A stretch of DNA of 64,000 bases from Telmatactis stephensoni. Its lineage: Eukaryota; Cnidaria; Anthozoa; Actiniaria; Isophelliidae. Position 1 is the stretch's first letter. The number at the start of each line of letters is the position of its first letter. Position numbers and translations under genes: made by a program. The stretch lies in the NCBI GenBank assembly GCA_029948255.1, contig JALIZF010001575.1:62001-126000 (forward strand). Reading direction: 5' to 3'. Below the pieces are notes generated by a model. The model had not been told where the DNA came from, searched no databases, and was given only the letters and a program-made list of their open reading frames with translations. Positions 9,417-21,600 of this stretch are shown here, one piece after another.

Positions 9417-12400
9417 TGTTTGTTAGTAGTAATATTTGTCTTGAAGTAATTTCTCACATAGCATTGATAATTTTTTTGCATAAGGCCCTCATTTTCTCTA
9501 CTGGAAAAAACTGAATTATGAAAGTGGTCTATGGTAAGATATTTTATGTATCAAAAATGGAATTAACTATTAGAAAGCTGTATAAATTGCAGAACAAGTG
9601 GACAATTTCAGTCGCTAGCGATGACTGGCAAGACATGCAGGTTGCTATAGAGTGCTTGCAATATATCCGTGAAAAAGTTAGTGAGCTAAATTGTACTAAA
9701 TAGCGCAAAATCCTGTTTTCTATTGTTTAATTAGAGCAAATTAGTGCAATTTCTTACAAAGTTTTGCACGGATGTATTGTAAACACTCTAGTTAAGTTTC
9801 TCTAATGAAAACAAACCGAATTTGTATTTCGCCACGTAGATTTTATTTTTAAACTGTTGAACGAAAAACTCTTTTGTTTCAAATCGAGAATGTATTTTTA
9901 TTTAAAAAAATATGATATTACGAAATAAATTTTGAAGTTTTGAAAAAAGGAATTTGTGTTCTGTAGAGCCGCTTACCGGTACTCTGGTTAATTTACAAGT
10001 TAGAAATGTAAAACTACATTTGCTGTACGTTGTTGGCCAAGTACTAGTTTTCCTTCTTTTAAAATATAACAGTGGCTTCTTACTTCAACCTAAAAATGTA
10101 CTTTTATCGAACACTCTGTAATTTTTGAAAGTGATACTAATTAATAGGTCATATTTCAAAGGGGTACTTGCCATGGATGAAAATAAACAAGACGCACATA
10201 GTGTGTTTACTCGTGCCCAAGTGGAATTCAGTCTGGCATGAGAATAAATATGTTTTAAAGCCAGTTTAGTCACGTTTTGAGTTCGGTACTGAAGCGGAAT
10301 ATTTGTGTGCCTCGCCGGCAAGCTGATTTGAACTCATTGAGGTATGGGTCTCCGAATCCTAAATTTCCAATCTGAAGAGGCTGATTCAGAGTAATTCTAC
10401 GAAATTGCGTATGCTTTCAAAATAAGATATAGTTGGTTAGATACATATACATTAAGCGCTTCTTACGAAGATATCATATTTTCTTTACCATTAAAATAAT
10501 ACAGAATTACTAACTGTGAAAATCTATAATAAAGTAGTCTAAATTAGTCTGCGTACGGAAGTCTTTGAGTAGCTTTGCCGTTCGCCGAAATGTTTGTAAA
10601 AATAGTTCGAAACAAATAGTATCTCTTTTTTAACGATTTCTTCTTGTATGCAATACTATTAAAGCGTAGTAATGAATATGATCGAAGTCCCAATATTGAA
10701 GTGCGTGACATTTAATAATGCGGTCATGCACAATCGAGTTGAAAAAATTCTTAGTGTCGCGACATGACTAGCCGTTACGTTTGCCTACTATGTACAGACT
10801 CGTAGAATTACTCTGAATCACTTTAACATAGCTTACAAGAATCGCTTACTTCATCTAAACGAAGATATCATATCTTCTTTACTGAAACTAGACGCACACG
10901 TGCGTTCACTCGTGCCCCGGGAGCCCCTTTTAGGAGAGGCTCCAAAGACCGGCCCCGTTCGTACTCTTCCCCGAGTTGTGTCACGCATTCTTCACCATTC
11001 CAGAAAATAGTTAACCGTAACATAAAGAGCTTTTTTGAATCGACTAACTTAAACTAAAGAATATCTGATTAGTCAATTTGTCTGTCAGCAGATATTAGTG
11101 TTTGCCTTTGTCCTTCTATTATCATGCATATTATATATATATATCCGACATGCAAAAATATTATCTGCGAATATACCAGTTTATTCAACTTTTTATTTCA
11201 CTATGTATCTCAATTGTTTGCTGTTAAGACTTCTACAACGGCGTTTTTGACACAATAACAAATCGTGTATTTTTTCGTTTATGTTTCGGATGTTTTAAGA
11301 CGTTACGTGACCAACAAAGTCAATTGAACCTAGCCGTTTCATGCAATTAGGTCTGGTCTTAAAATTCAGTACAAAAACCTCTCAAGATCTCTTGAATGCT
11401 TGAATGAGGAATATAATTGACTTACTTCTATGTATGTTCGTTTGGCAACGTGTAGGATGAAAAATTCGTAGATTCCCAGCTCATAGGAAATAGTCTTTAT
11501 CGCGAACCGCTTCATTTCAAGTACTCCATTTAGGTCATTTAGAGTTCGATATTTGGTCAAAGTATTGGAGATGAAGCTCAAAATAACAGCCCATTCTGAA
11601 GCTCTTATACGTTTCTAGGTATCTCTCGAATTGAAAGCTCCAAATTACATTGTTTTAGTGCAGGAAAAGCCTGTCTCTGAAAGCTATTTTCTTTGTAGTC
11701 GGCCATCTTGCATTCCTAAAGTTCCTGGCTTGCGTTCGCAGTCGCTCAAAGGTGATGAATGAAGGGCATTGTTTTTACGTTCTTAACCAATCAGAAGTAG
11801 CTGAGGACGAACATAGGGAAAAAAAACATTTGCAGTTTATAACTCGTTCCCGGCCTAAAGGCCTGGGCACGAGTAATAATACAGAATCACTGTGAAAATC
11901 TAAATAATTTTGACTTCCGTACGAATAGCAAACAAAAGTTCACGTACGGATGACGTATACAAATAGCCACTACACAAATGCTAATTTTAAGTTCGTTTAG
12001 ACTCACGTGAAGCTGCTATAACGCAATGACTGTATTTATAGAGGAATTTAGGTTATTAAATGTTCGTAGCTCGTGAAAAATCCTTCATGTTTTCCTATGA
12101 ACTCTCTGGAACATGCGCTTTGTTTTCGTGCCTGCTTCGTTTTCATGACCAGTTCTCGACTACGATAGATAGAAAAGGTAAACCTAGACTCGTGCCGGCC
12201 TACGGCCTGGGCACGAGTAATTAAAATTGGGCATGACTTGAAACGTAGTAAAACCTATCTGTACGACTCCCAATAATCACCAAAAGCAACATTTTCTTTA
12301 CATCCAAACAAGAAGAATAGAAATTGCGTATCAAGAAATGCTCTATTGTTCGAGGGACACTTTGGAAAACAATAGGTGATCAACTTCTAAACAATAGGCG

Positions 12401-14136
12401 AGAAAAGCCGCCAAAACCGATGTGTTCGGATATACTTCGGAAATACTTCGACTTCGCTTTATTTCTCGGACAGCTCTCGTATTTCTAGATATGTCAGATA
12501 TTTCTAAATATGTCAGATACTTCAAAACCTTTCGTTAGAACTAAAGTAGAATTAAGATGTTTCTAAATAGCCAAAACATATCGGTATCAAATACTTTTGT
12601 CATCATGCAAACTTGTTGTTGTCTCTTCAAACCTTACATCAACTGTCAAAGCAAAATTCTTACCAAAAGAAACTGTAAACTTGTTATTCTCTCAATTAAT
12701 TGATTCCTTCTAAAGTATTTTGAATATATGTTTACATTAACCTTTAATTTTCACTATTAAAAGTAACATTAAAAGACGAATGAGTATTCATGTCATATCA
12801 TCAAAACCGAGAAGGCGTCCATGGTTACGAGTAAACAAAGCGAGTTTCTCTTAACAAAGCTGATTTTTGTCAACTTCTTTCTAAGTTTAAAGCTTTTTCG
12901 AAGCGGAAACATCGAGTTTGAATTCTTTTTAGCGTTAGAATTAGCAAACTTTTCAAGTAGCTTGTTGTTGAAGCCGGGTGGCACTTGCGAAGAAGCATAT
13001 GTAAATGAAATGAGGCAGTGTTGTGTTTACAACACTTTAGACATGATCATATAAAACCCCATCCCAATCTCAGTTTTTATGACTTGACATTGTTTGAATT
13101 TCATACACGTTATGCCTAGACATTCAACTATCTTTTGACCGGCTTAGATTTGTAATGAAAAGTTTCCTAGTTAAGAAAGAATCAAATTTACGTTTCGGTT
13201 ACGGGCGAAGGTTGGAATCACTAGATTCATATTTACATATACAATAAAGTTCAGTGTCTGAAATGAAACTTAGATAGTAATGTCGCAGATTTGTCTTTCA
13301 TAATTGTTTACTTTATCATCAAACACATAAGACTTTAACACGTTTCTAAGAGTTTATTCGATTCAAATTTTTATTTCATTATTACAAAGTAGTCCGTAAC
13401 TAAGCTGAAACCAGCCTTGATCAAGATTTGAGGGGTTGCTCGCGAATTGCGCTGATTGAGAATTCAGTGACAAGTTAGAAGAGAGTTTATTTGCATTCGA
13501 TAAAGAATACTTTATGCTTCTAGAGTATAAACTGCGATCTGTGAAATCAGTCGAATAATTTCACAACTGATAAAAAAGAGTTCGTTCTTTATAATAACCA
13601 AAACAGTGGCATTTCTACCTTATTCTTTCCCAATAGTTTGCTTTTTATATTCACATTTACATCCCATCTCCACCCCTGACAAGGTGCCCAACGGTGACAG
13701 GTGATCAAATCATCTGATCCAGTTTTCCGAATGCAGTTCGGCTTTAGTCGGAAAATTTTCAAATCTCCCGCCAGGCGTTAATGATCACAATAGAAATTAA
13801 TGGTCGCTCCATTTATGGTCATCGGCGGCATTTTAAACAAAAGCTTTTTGTTTCATGAAATGTCAATAGCATTTCTTGATACGGTCAAGTATTTTAGCTA
13901 AGTTGAGAGTAAATGACGTCATTTACTCAACCCTATTGTTCTTTTACTAGACTTTATATTAAAATTTCTCCTTGATAATGAGCTTGAAATTCAGATTTTT
14001 GGGCAAAAAGCAGCTATTTATTTAATTACATTCATCTTCAGATAGAAATAATCAGTTTCCAATTTCTATCGATTTTCATCCAAGTGGGTCTTTCAACTCT
14101 TTTTGGAGATCATCTTCATGGATAGGTCTGCCTTAC
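9417..14136. other. Long intergenic stretch without a supported gene
   Basis: No exon chain or RNA gene found. Small open frames (9518-9703 plus, 11366-11581 minus, 12821-13054 plus) lack family features. Repeat fragments are visible: GATTCAGAGTAATTCTACGA at 10383-10402 is inverted at 10800-10819; ATAATACAGAAT[TC]AC recurs near 10,495 and 11,877; and ACTCGTGCCC or its complement occurs at 10207, 10908, 11865 and 12209. The last lies in a GC-rich hairpin at 12187-12218. Probably decayed TIR elements. Confidence 0.45.
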
Positions 14137-15445
14137 AGAATGCCTTAGCCTGTGAACAGGCTCTCTTGGGGAAGGGGAGGGGAGGAGAGGGGCGGGAAGA
14201 GGGGAAAGGGGAGAGCCTGTAAGCATCCTTTGGAGAAAACCGTTCCTGATACCAGATCTGGTATCAGACTCTTATTGGTCAATTTTTTATTGACGGTCAT
14301 GGATGGTGGCAGAAAAGGCAATCACGATCAAGAAAGATTGTAAACAGTTCGAAGAATTGAACAAGAAGAACTCTGTATCAAGAGAAATTAATAAAAGCTG
14401 TTCAACTTGGAGATGAAGACGATATAAAAGAACGCAAAAGCGACGAATGCGATGCAGAACTTGTCTACGGAGTGCAGAATTAAGTCCTCCAGGAAACATG
14501 GCTGAAGGAACTTCGCAACGGCAATCTACAATCATTGCCAAAAAGAGTTGGTCCGATGTGAAAATGTTACGGGGACTCATGCATTATATAATGCACTTTG
14601 TGATTGTATTTGTGCATCCCCCGCCCCCTTATCAATGTTGACGGGTGCTTTAGAGTGTGCTTGACTGAGTTTAGACTGGTAGGTGCACTCCAACATTGAA
14701 AGAGGGGGAGGGGGGGGGGGGCATAAATAACAGGAAAATGCATTGCGCGCGCTATAAAGACAAATCGTGCCAACCGTTCTGGCAATGATTGTAGGTCATC
14801 TAGGGAAGCAAATTGTGGCCATCGTTATTGGTGAAGTTCATTTAGTGTCACTGTAGTAAAGATTTTGATTCAGATTTTTGTTTCTGTATGTTTTAAGTTA
14901 TTGAATGGTCTTCAAATTAACGCTCGATGCTGCAAAAGGCGAAGAACGATTCACGGCCGACAGTAATACGTTTCGGAGATAATTTGTTTAATTTATTCAA
15001 CTTAGTTTTTTAAAACTAAAGCTTGGAGAATAATCTGATAAACCACGTTCTAGATAATTTATTTCAAGTTTTGAGGGACATTTGAGATGCCAGGTATGTT
15101 TAACGGTCGTACATTTGACTAAAGTTTGTCTTGTTAATCGCTCGTCTTTGTAAAAAAATTGTTTGTCAGCGAGAAAAAAGTCCAAGTTGCAAAAATTAAT
15201 AATAATTTACACTGTAATTCAAATAAAAGCTTGAGTTTTGATTAATTTTGAAAACTCAACCGTGACCTTTCTTGCGTGACTTTGAATACTAATTAGTTGG
15301 GGGCGGAACGGTTTTCTCCAAAGGATGCTTACAGGCTCTCTCCTTTCCCCTCTTCCCGCCCCCTCGCCTCGCCTCCCCTTCTCCATTCCCTTCCCTTCCC
15401 CCCCTCCCCCCCCCCAGAGAGCCTGTTCACAGGTTAAGAATGCCT
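14137..15445. mobile_element. Mutator-like (MULE) non-autonomous transposon with 9-bp TSDs
   Basis: The element is 14146-15436 (1,291 bp), flanked by AGAATGCCT at 14137-14145 and 15437-15445. Its termini are TAGCCTGTGAACAGGC and, reversed, TAACCTGTGAACAGGC. The inverted repeats continue about 100-130 bp through a G-rich (left) or C-rich (right) tract into TAAGCATCCTTTGGAG. Long TIRs plus 9-bp TSDs fit Mutator-like elements. The interior has no transposase, but has a second inverted pair around CAATCATTGCC (14,530) and GGCAATGATTG (14,780). Confidence 0.75.
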
Positions 15446-15666
15446 AAAAGTTATCAAAGCTAATTGCTGACAGTAAGCCAGCGCGTGCGTGTATTTGCCG
15501 GTAAAGCACTTACATATATAGTCTCTGACTCTTGATTAAAGTGTGACAATCTAGCAATCTAATCATTTTAGTTTACAGCTGCTTTAAAAAAGCTGAAAAT
15601 CGAGGCGAAAATGTATTACCAATTAAAATTTTAATTATTCATGATCATAATTAGCACGTCGATGGT

Positions 15667-18600
15667 TTACAAATTATTGTCTGGAGTATTAAGAGCCACA
15701 AGCCGAACGACTATTATAATAATGCCTATAATTCCAAAAAGAATAGCGGCAATGCTCCATCCCCTGGCAGATTCAGACTTTCTCTTAGCCACATCGTACT
15801 CGCCCCGCAGAAATGCTTTGTCAACCTACAGTTTTAAGAAAATAATAATAATTAATGAACGAATGCTTTGATCTTCCCAGGGATTTGGTAATAAGGGAGG
15901 GTCCCAGGAGTTCCATACCTCCCATTTTTAACTCGTGGATTGAAAATCCACGAGTTATTGTGAGGGGTCGAATATGCAAATCAGTCAGGTTACTACTTCG
16001 TGCATGACAACAACTATTCAATCTATCTATTGTCTAACTAGAATGGTGCCATACATAAAGTAGTATGCTATTGTGTCACTCACTCACTCACTCGCTCACT
16101 TTCCTGTAAACTTCCGGTCTGTCAAACTTTACTTCTGGTCTATTCTTGATAATACGATACGGTGCTAACTTCCGTTAGAGTAGTTTTCGTATGAATACGT
16201 AACTTACCGTACCGTATCGTAACTGTACCAGTATCATAGTTTCTATAAAAACATTCGAAATTCCTACTGTAACCGTATCGTATCATAGGCCGTACGGTGT
16301 TCCCCCCCATACTCTATAATAATTTTCGGCGACCAGTATAGCACTTGGGAAGCTTTGAACGTAATGTAACTGTTTTAGATTCATTGTCCAAGCAACAATT
16401 TTTAGGCACACGATCTAAGCTGGGAGTAATACAAGTTTTTAACATTACCTCGTGCTCTACATGAGGCATGTACACGAGTCTGCACTCCGCGAAGATCGAT
16501 TGTACGTGTCGGATGTTAAGCGAAATTGCCAATAGATTTGAATAAATAGTTTCTTATTCATTGCCACATTCTGTATTGAACTACTCTCAGTTCCCTCTGC
16601 AGCTTGGAATAATTTTCATCGCATCTCCAAGTTGATCGAGCTCGATACTCGCATGTGAAAACAATGGACTTTGTAGTCGCTGTCTTCAAACAACAAAAAT
16701 CGTCGCAAGTCTAGTTATTTTTCTGCCCAGACATTCTTTAATGACTTATTAAAACATTCTAAATCAAGTATTTTAAGTTCTCCATGCATCCTCATAGTCT
16801 GAAATCATCACTGCGTTTAACTTTATTTCCTATGTCATTCCACATAGAATGGTAAAATAGTTGATTTATTTCCTTATTGACGTCAAGGCATGATGGTAGA
16901 GGCGATAATATATAAACTAATTGAGATGCAGCCAGGCTCTTTAAACTAGTTCCGGACCCTTGCTACTTCGCATTTGTCGCGCTCATTCGACCGCGTCACT
17001 TTTAATGGAGAGAATTGATGTTACCGTGGGGAATCTGGGCACTAGTAAGCGAGCGATTGAAAACGTAGAAACTCTAACTCAGTAGATAATTAAAATAACA
17101 TTTTGTCATCCCAATATCAAATTTTAATCAAGAAACCTTGTACGCTAAGTAATGTAGGTATTTAAGAGCGAAGCTCTCTAATTTTCGACTCCGAGATGCA
17201 GGATGAAAAAATTCAAAATTTTATTAATCATATCCGGATATAGGTCTAGGGCAACTATTACCAGAAATAATATTTTGACTTTCAATTTCTAATTTTTTTC
17301 CTGTGAACCAGGGCAATTTCAAATTCGAGCGTTTTCAGAGCACTTTCACCCAGCATGTTTCAGAAACGTCCTAAAAATCGAAAACTTAACGCACGAAAAT
17401 ACCAAAATCCAGTTTGAATAACTAGATAATAAAGATCATTTTCAAATGCTAACCGTTGAATTCGGACCATTATTTAGTATTTTACAGATGTTTTAATTTC
17501 GAGCAATTTTTGACCATCGAATACATAGACAACTTTGAAGGAGTATATCGCCACTTGGTACATGGCTTTTATTGATAATATCGTATCCCAACAATAAAAA
17601 GACTTCTACTCTTAAGGAATATCCAATAAAATTTTGGGGCAATTCAAATTCCAACCCTTGAGAGCTCGAGAACTTAGTGCCGCTGAATGTCAAAAATCAC
17701 GCAATTTTCATACCTTTCGGTCACGGAGCAATCACTTCCCGGTTACATAATAAAATATTTCAAAGATTATAAAGCAAAGTAGACAATAATGAAGATAACT
17801 GCACATACTTACTTAATATTTCTTCAATTTTCCAGCATTTTTGGTCGTCTGAGATGGATTTATAGCAAGGAATAGGTAAGGTAACTCAACGAACACTCTT
17901 GCAAAGTAACGCAAGCGTGACACATAGGTATACCGTTACCATAGATACGACTGAAACTGACCACGTGATTTGGGTTGAAAATGTCACGCTTGCGTTACTT
18001 TGCAAGAGTGTTCGTTGAGTTACCTTACCTATTCCCTGCTATAAATGGCTGATTGGAGAGCAAATTGCTTTAAAATTACCTTAATTACGCTCAGAGAAAG
18101 ATCGCTATGATTTACTCATCTTATCGAAGGAAGTATTTTGGGAGATTCATCTGAAAAGTGCGTGTTTCGACGGCTATTTTGATCGTTGAGTTCAAAGATG
18201 TCAAAGTAAACCGAGAAAAAATGGTCCGAATTCAACGGTTAGCATTTGAAAATGATCTTTATTATCTAGTTATTCAAACTAGATTTTGGTATTTTCGTGC
18301 GTTAAGTTTTCGATTTTTAGGACGTTTCTGAAACATGCTGGGTGAAAGTGCTCTGAAAACGCTCGAATTTGAAATTGCCCTGGTTCACAGGAAAAAAATT
18401 AGAAATTGAAAGTCAAAATATTATTTCTGGTAATAGTTGCCCTAGACCTATATCCGGATATGATTAATAAAATTTTGAATTTTTTCATCCTGCATCTCGG
18501 AGTCGAAAATTAGAGAGCTTCGCTCTTAAACTCGACCTTTTAAATTTAATCGAATCCATCAAAAAAGCCAGCGAGAAAATCGCTAAAATGGGTGATATTT

Positions 18601-21600
18601 CGCACGTTTTCGGTGTGTTTTCTCTTTTGTGCTCTTCTTTTTATTCAAGACAGTACTCATCATTTTTTCGATTTAAAAAATAGCAATACAATTTCATTGA
18701 TTTGGTTGTCAGCGTAAATTTTTCACATTTTTACAGTCCGTACACGATTTCGGAGCGTGTAATTGGGTAGAAATTTGATTCTAGATTGCCCTTATAATCA
18801 TCAGTATTTGCAACTCTTCAAACAATACATACGATTAAAACTGCTAGATAAACCTCATAGATCTATCTTTTGCGACGGTTCAGGCGTTTTCTCGAAAAAA
18901 AATTGTTTGTATTCTTCAGACCATATATGTTATTGACCGAGCGTAACGGGTCCGGATAGATAGATATTTGGTCAAGTTTTTTTTTTTTTGCGTACAAACA
19001 AAACAAAACAAAACAAAATTTCTTTTTTTTTTGCGTACAAAACAAAACAAAACAAAACAAAACAAAACAAAACAAAACAAAACAAAACAAAACAAAACAA
19101 AACAAAACAAAACAAAACAAAACAAAACAAAACAAAACAAAACAAAACAAAACAAAACAAAACAAAACAAAACAAAACAAAACAAAACAAAACAAAACAA
19201 AACAAAACAAAACAAAACAAAACAAAACAAAACAAAACAAAACAAAACAAAACAAAACAAAACAAAACAAAACAACATTTTTACATTTTTATCTGATCAA
19301 GATTCCTAGGCTTGTAACAATTCAGCTACGATACAACTCCGATACGCTGACGAAGGGCTAAGACTCGAAACGTCAGTAAGTTATCTCCTTTTTGTGGCTA
19401 TTGTCTATATATAGGCAAAGCCACTATGTTGTGGCGTTGTCCATAAGTAACAATAGAAAACTTCGGAACCAATCATCGAGCGCATAAGTAACAATAGAAA
19501 AACTTCGCGACCAATCATCGGTCTCGTGAAATCATCGTGGATCGTTGCCAACCGCATGGTTTTGGATCAAGACAGATTGCTTTTTGATATATAAAATATT
19601 GTATTACAGACACAGTATCATATCATTAACAGAAACATGGCAAGAAAACTGATAAAGTGGCCGTCATTCTTGGGATTTCAATGTTTTTCTTTTCTAGTTG
19701 TCTACTACTAAACAGGAAACAGTAATTGTTTCACAGGTTTAAAATTGAAAACCATTTTACCATTGGTGTGGAATATTGAGAAAAAAAATAAAATGAGAGA
19801 TTTATATACATTGTATGTAGTGGAATTGTATTTATCATTCGTTTTATCTATAGTTTCAAATACGGTAGACAACGCGGCATCTTTGACCGTAATGCAACGT
19901 ACAATGAGTCTGATGCAACATCACACAATACAGCCGGAAACCATTTTCGCTCCAAAAAGCGTCTAGTATTTATCAGTTTATCATACGTCTTCAAGCAATA
20001 TTATTGCAAAATTCAGGTTTTGGCCGTCATGCACGCTACAGTGAGTAATGTAACGCTCCATATCAAAGTACGCATGTTATTCATTGAAAAAAGCCCTGAA
20101 TTATGCAATAGCCACATGTAGTCATAGACTGCCTATTTTTTATAGTTGTTACAAGTTTCCATTCATCCCATGTCCTTCATGTAATATACAAATAGTACCA
20201 ATACTTATATGATCGTGAATAAACAATTCATGTGTGAGAATTTGTTATTAATTATGCATGCTGGAGGTTTGGTTTCTCATACATTTGAACATCAACTAAT
20301 GTGAAGTGCATAAAGGATTTTGTATAAACAATAATAATATACATGAAAAAATTACTCGATTCTGATTGGTCGAGAACAGTGCAGTTCAAGTGTAACACAG
20401 TGCAGAAGAGCTGTAATACAGTGCAAATTACATTTGAATTTATAATTTCAAAGTCGCATTAAGATCAATTTTTCCTTATACTGCTATTGTAAAACATAAC
20501 CAACAATGCAAATATGGAGGTTTTCATTCATTAAAGTATATGTTTGTTTGAAAAAAATGGCAAAAACTATGAGGATCTGGTTGTCAGTTAAACAATTTTT
20601 GATGACTTGCGCGCGCCACTGACGCCATCACATCTCAACGAGCGCACGCTGAAAGTTTTCTTCTCGAGATTATTTTCTCGAATTTTTTCATGTATATTAT
20701 TAAAAGGTAATCATACGATTTCTAGTTCAATTTGGAATTAATTCGCACTCGTGTATTTTTCAAAGAGCTCAAATTGCACTCGCCCTACGGGCTCGTGCAA
20801 TTTTGATACTCTTTGAAAAACACACTCGTGCAAATTAATTCCAAATTGAACTCGAAACCGTATGATTACCTATAATAATTACCTGGTTTGCATTTACTAT
20901 GGCCACTATTCCACATGGGATACAGCAACACAGAGTAGCAAAAAGTGCAAGTCCAATATAACTTGGGGGACTTGTAAGGTATGGGTCGTCCTAAAAACAA
21001 TTCCATTAGTAAGACAAAAGGTACAATACGAAAATGCTGATTATGAATCTAGGCAAAGTCATTATTAGAATTCCTCTCGGGTTCTTAGCCCTATTGTGAG
21101 CTTTCTTTCTTTGCATTTTTCAATTTGGCCCGCGTGATCGTGGCGATCGAGCTGTGGACGTTCAGTTTCGGACGTGTGTATTTGCTCTCTCCTGATCGGG
21201 GAGGCGGGGTCTTCATGATAATGCTCTCTTCTGGCAAGAAATTCTAGTAAATCACACTAAATCTGATTGTGTTCCCATTGGATGCGAGACAAAGGAGACG
21301 TTTCAGAATTTCTTTAACGATTTAATGGTTAATTTAAAGGCTTGGCATTTGAGAGTGATGACCCCAAAGTAGTCGCGCTTCTTGCAAGAAATTTACTGAT
21401 TTTGTAACCGAGTCTATTTTGAAACGCATGAAGATGGAAGCAGTTCGTTAGGTGCTGCCGCCGTTTATAGTTTTACCTTTGGCAGTGAAGCTCTCCAAAC
21501 CAAGTCTGTACCTAGATGGTGGTTTTGTGAATTTGTGGATGAACTCAAGACTGCCCTTTCACTTTTATAAACTATCTGGTGTTCTGCGTTATTTGTATAA

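Larger units (their letters stand above)
4913..9421. mobile_element. Near-perfect giant inverted repeat, candidate foldback element
   Basis: Left arm 4919-7065 and right arm 7270-9416 (2,147 bp each) are reverse complements. Paired positions always sum to 14,335, so there is no indel, and every stretch compared by eye was identical. The 204-bp centre (7066-7269) is not symmetric. TATGTTT occurs at 4913-4919 and 9415-9421, a possible 7-bp target-site duplication overlapping the arm edge by 1-2 bases. Each arm holds one Fic gene pointing toward the centre, then a TAGATTCTAG-rich repeat. The outer about 400 bp of each arm has repeated GTCACGC motifs and two about 38-bp direct repeats around TTGCGCAGCAACC. 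It is either a real foldback or palindromic duplication or an assembly artefact. Confidence 0.8.

Noticed and set aside
12821..13054. 77-codon plus-strand frame
   Set aside because: Low-complexity hydrophobic sequence without homology cues; chance frame in AT-rich DNA.
14700..14722. Poly-G run as a gene terminator or G-quadruplex switch
   Set aside because: It lies inside the Mutator-like element with no neighbouring gene to regulate.
18863..19309. Long open frames on both strands (Phe-Cys-Leu and Lys-Gln-Asn repeats)
   Set aside because: They are translations of the (AAAAC)n array.
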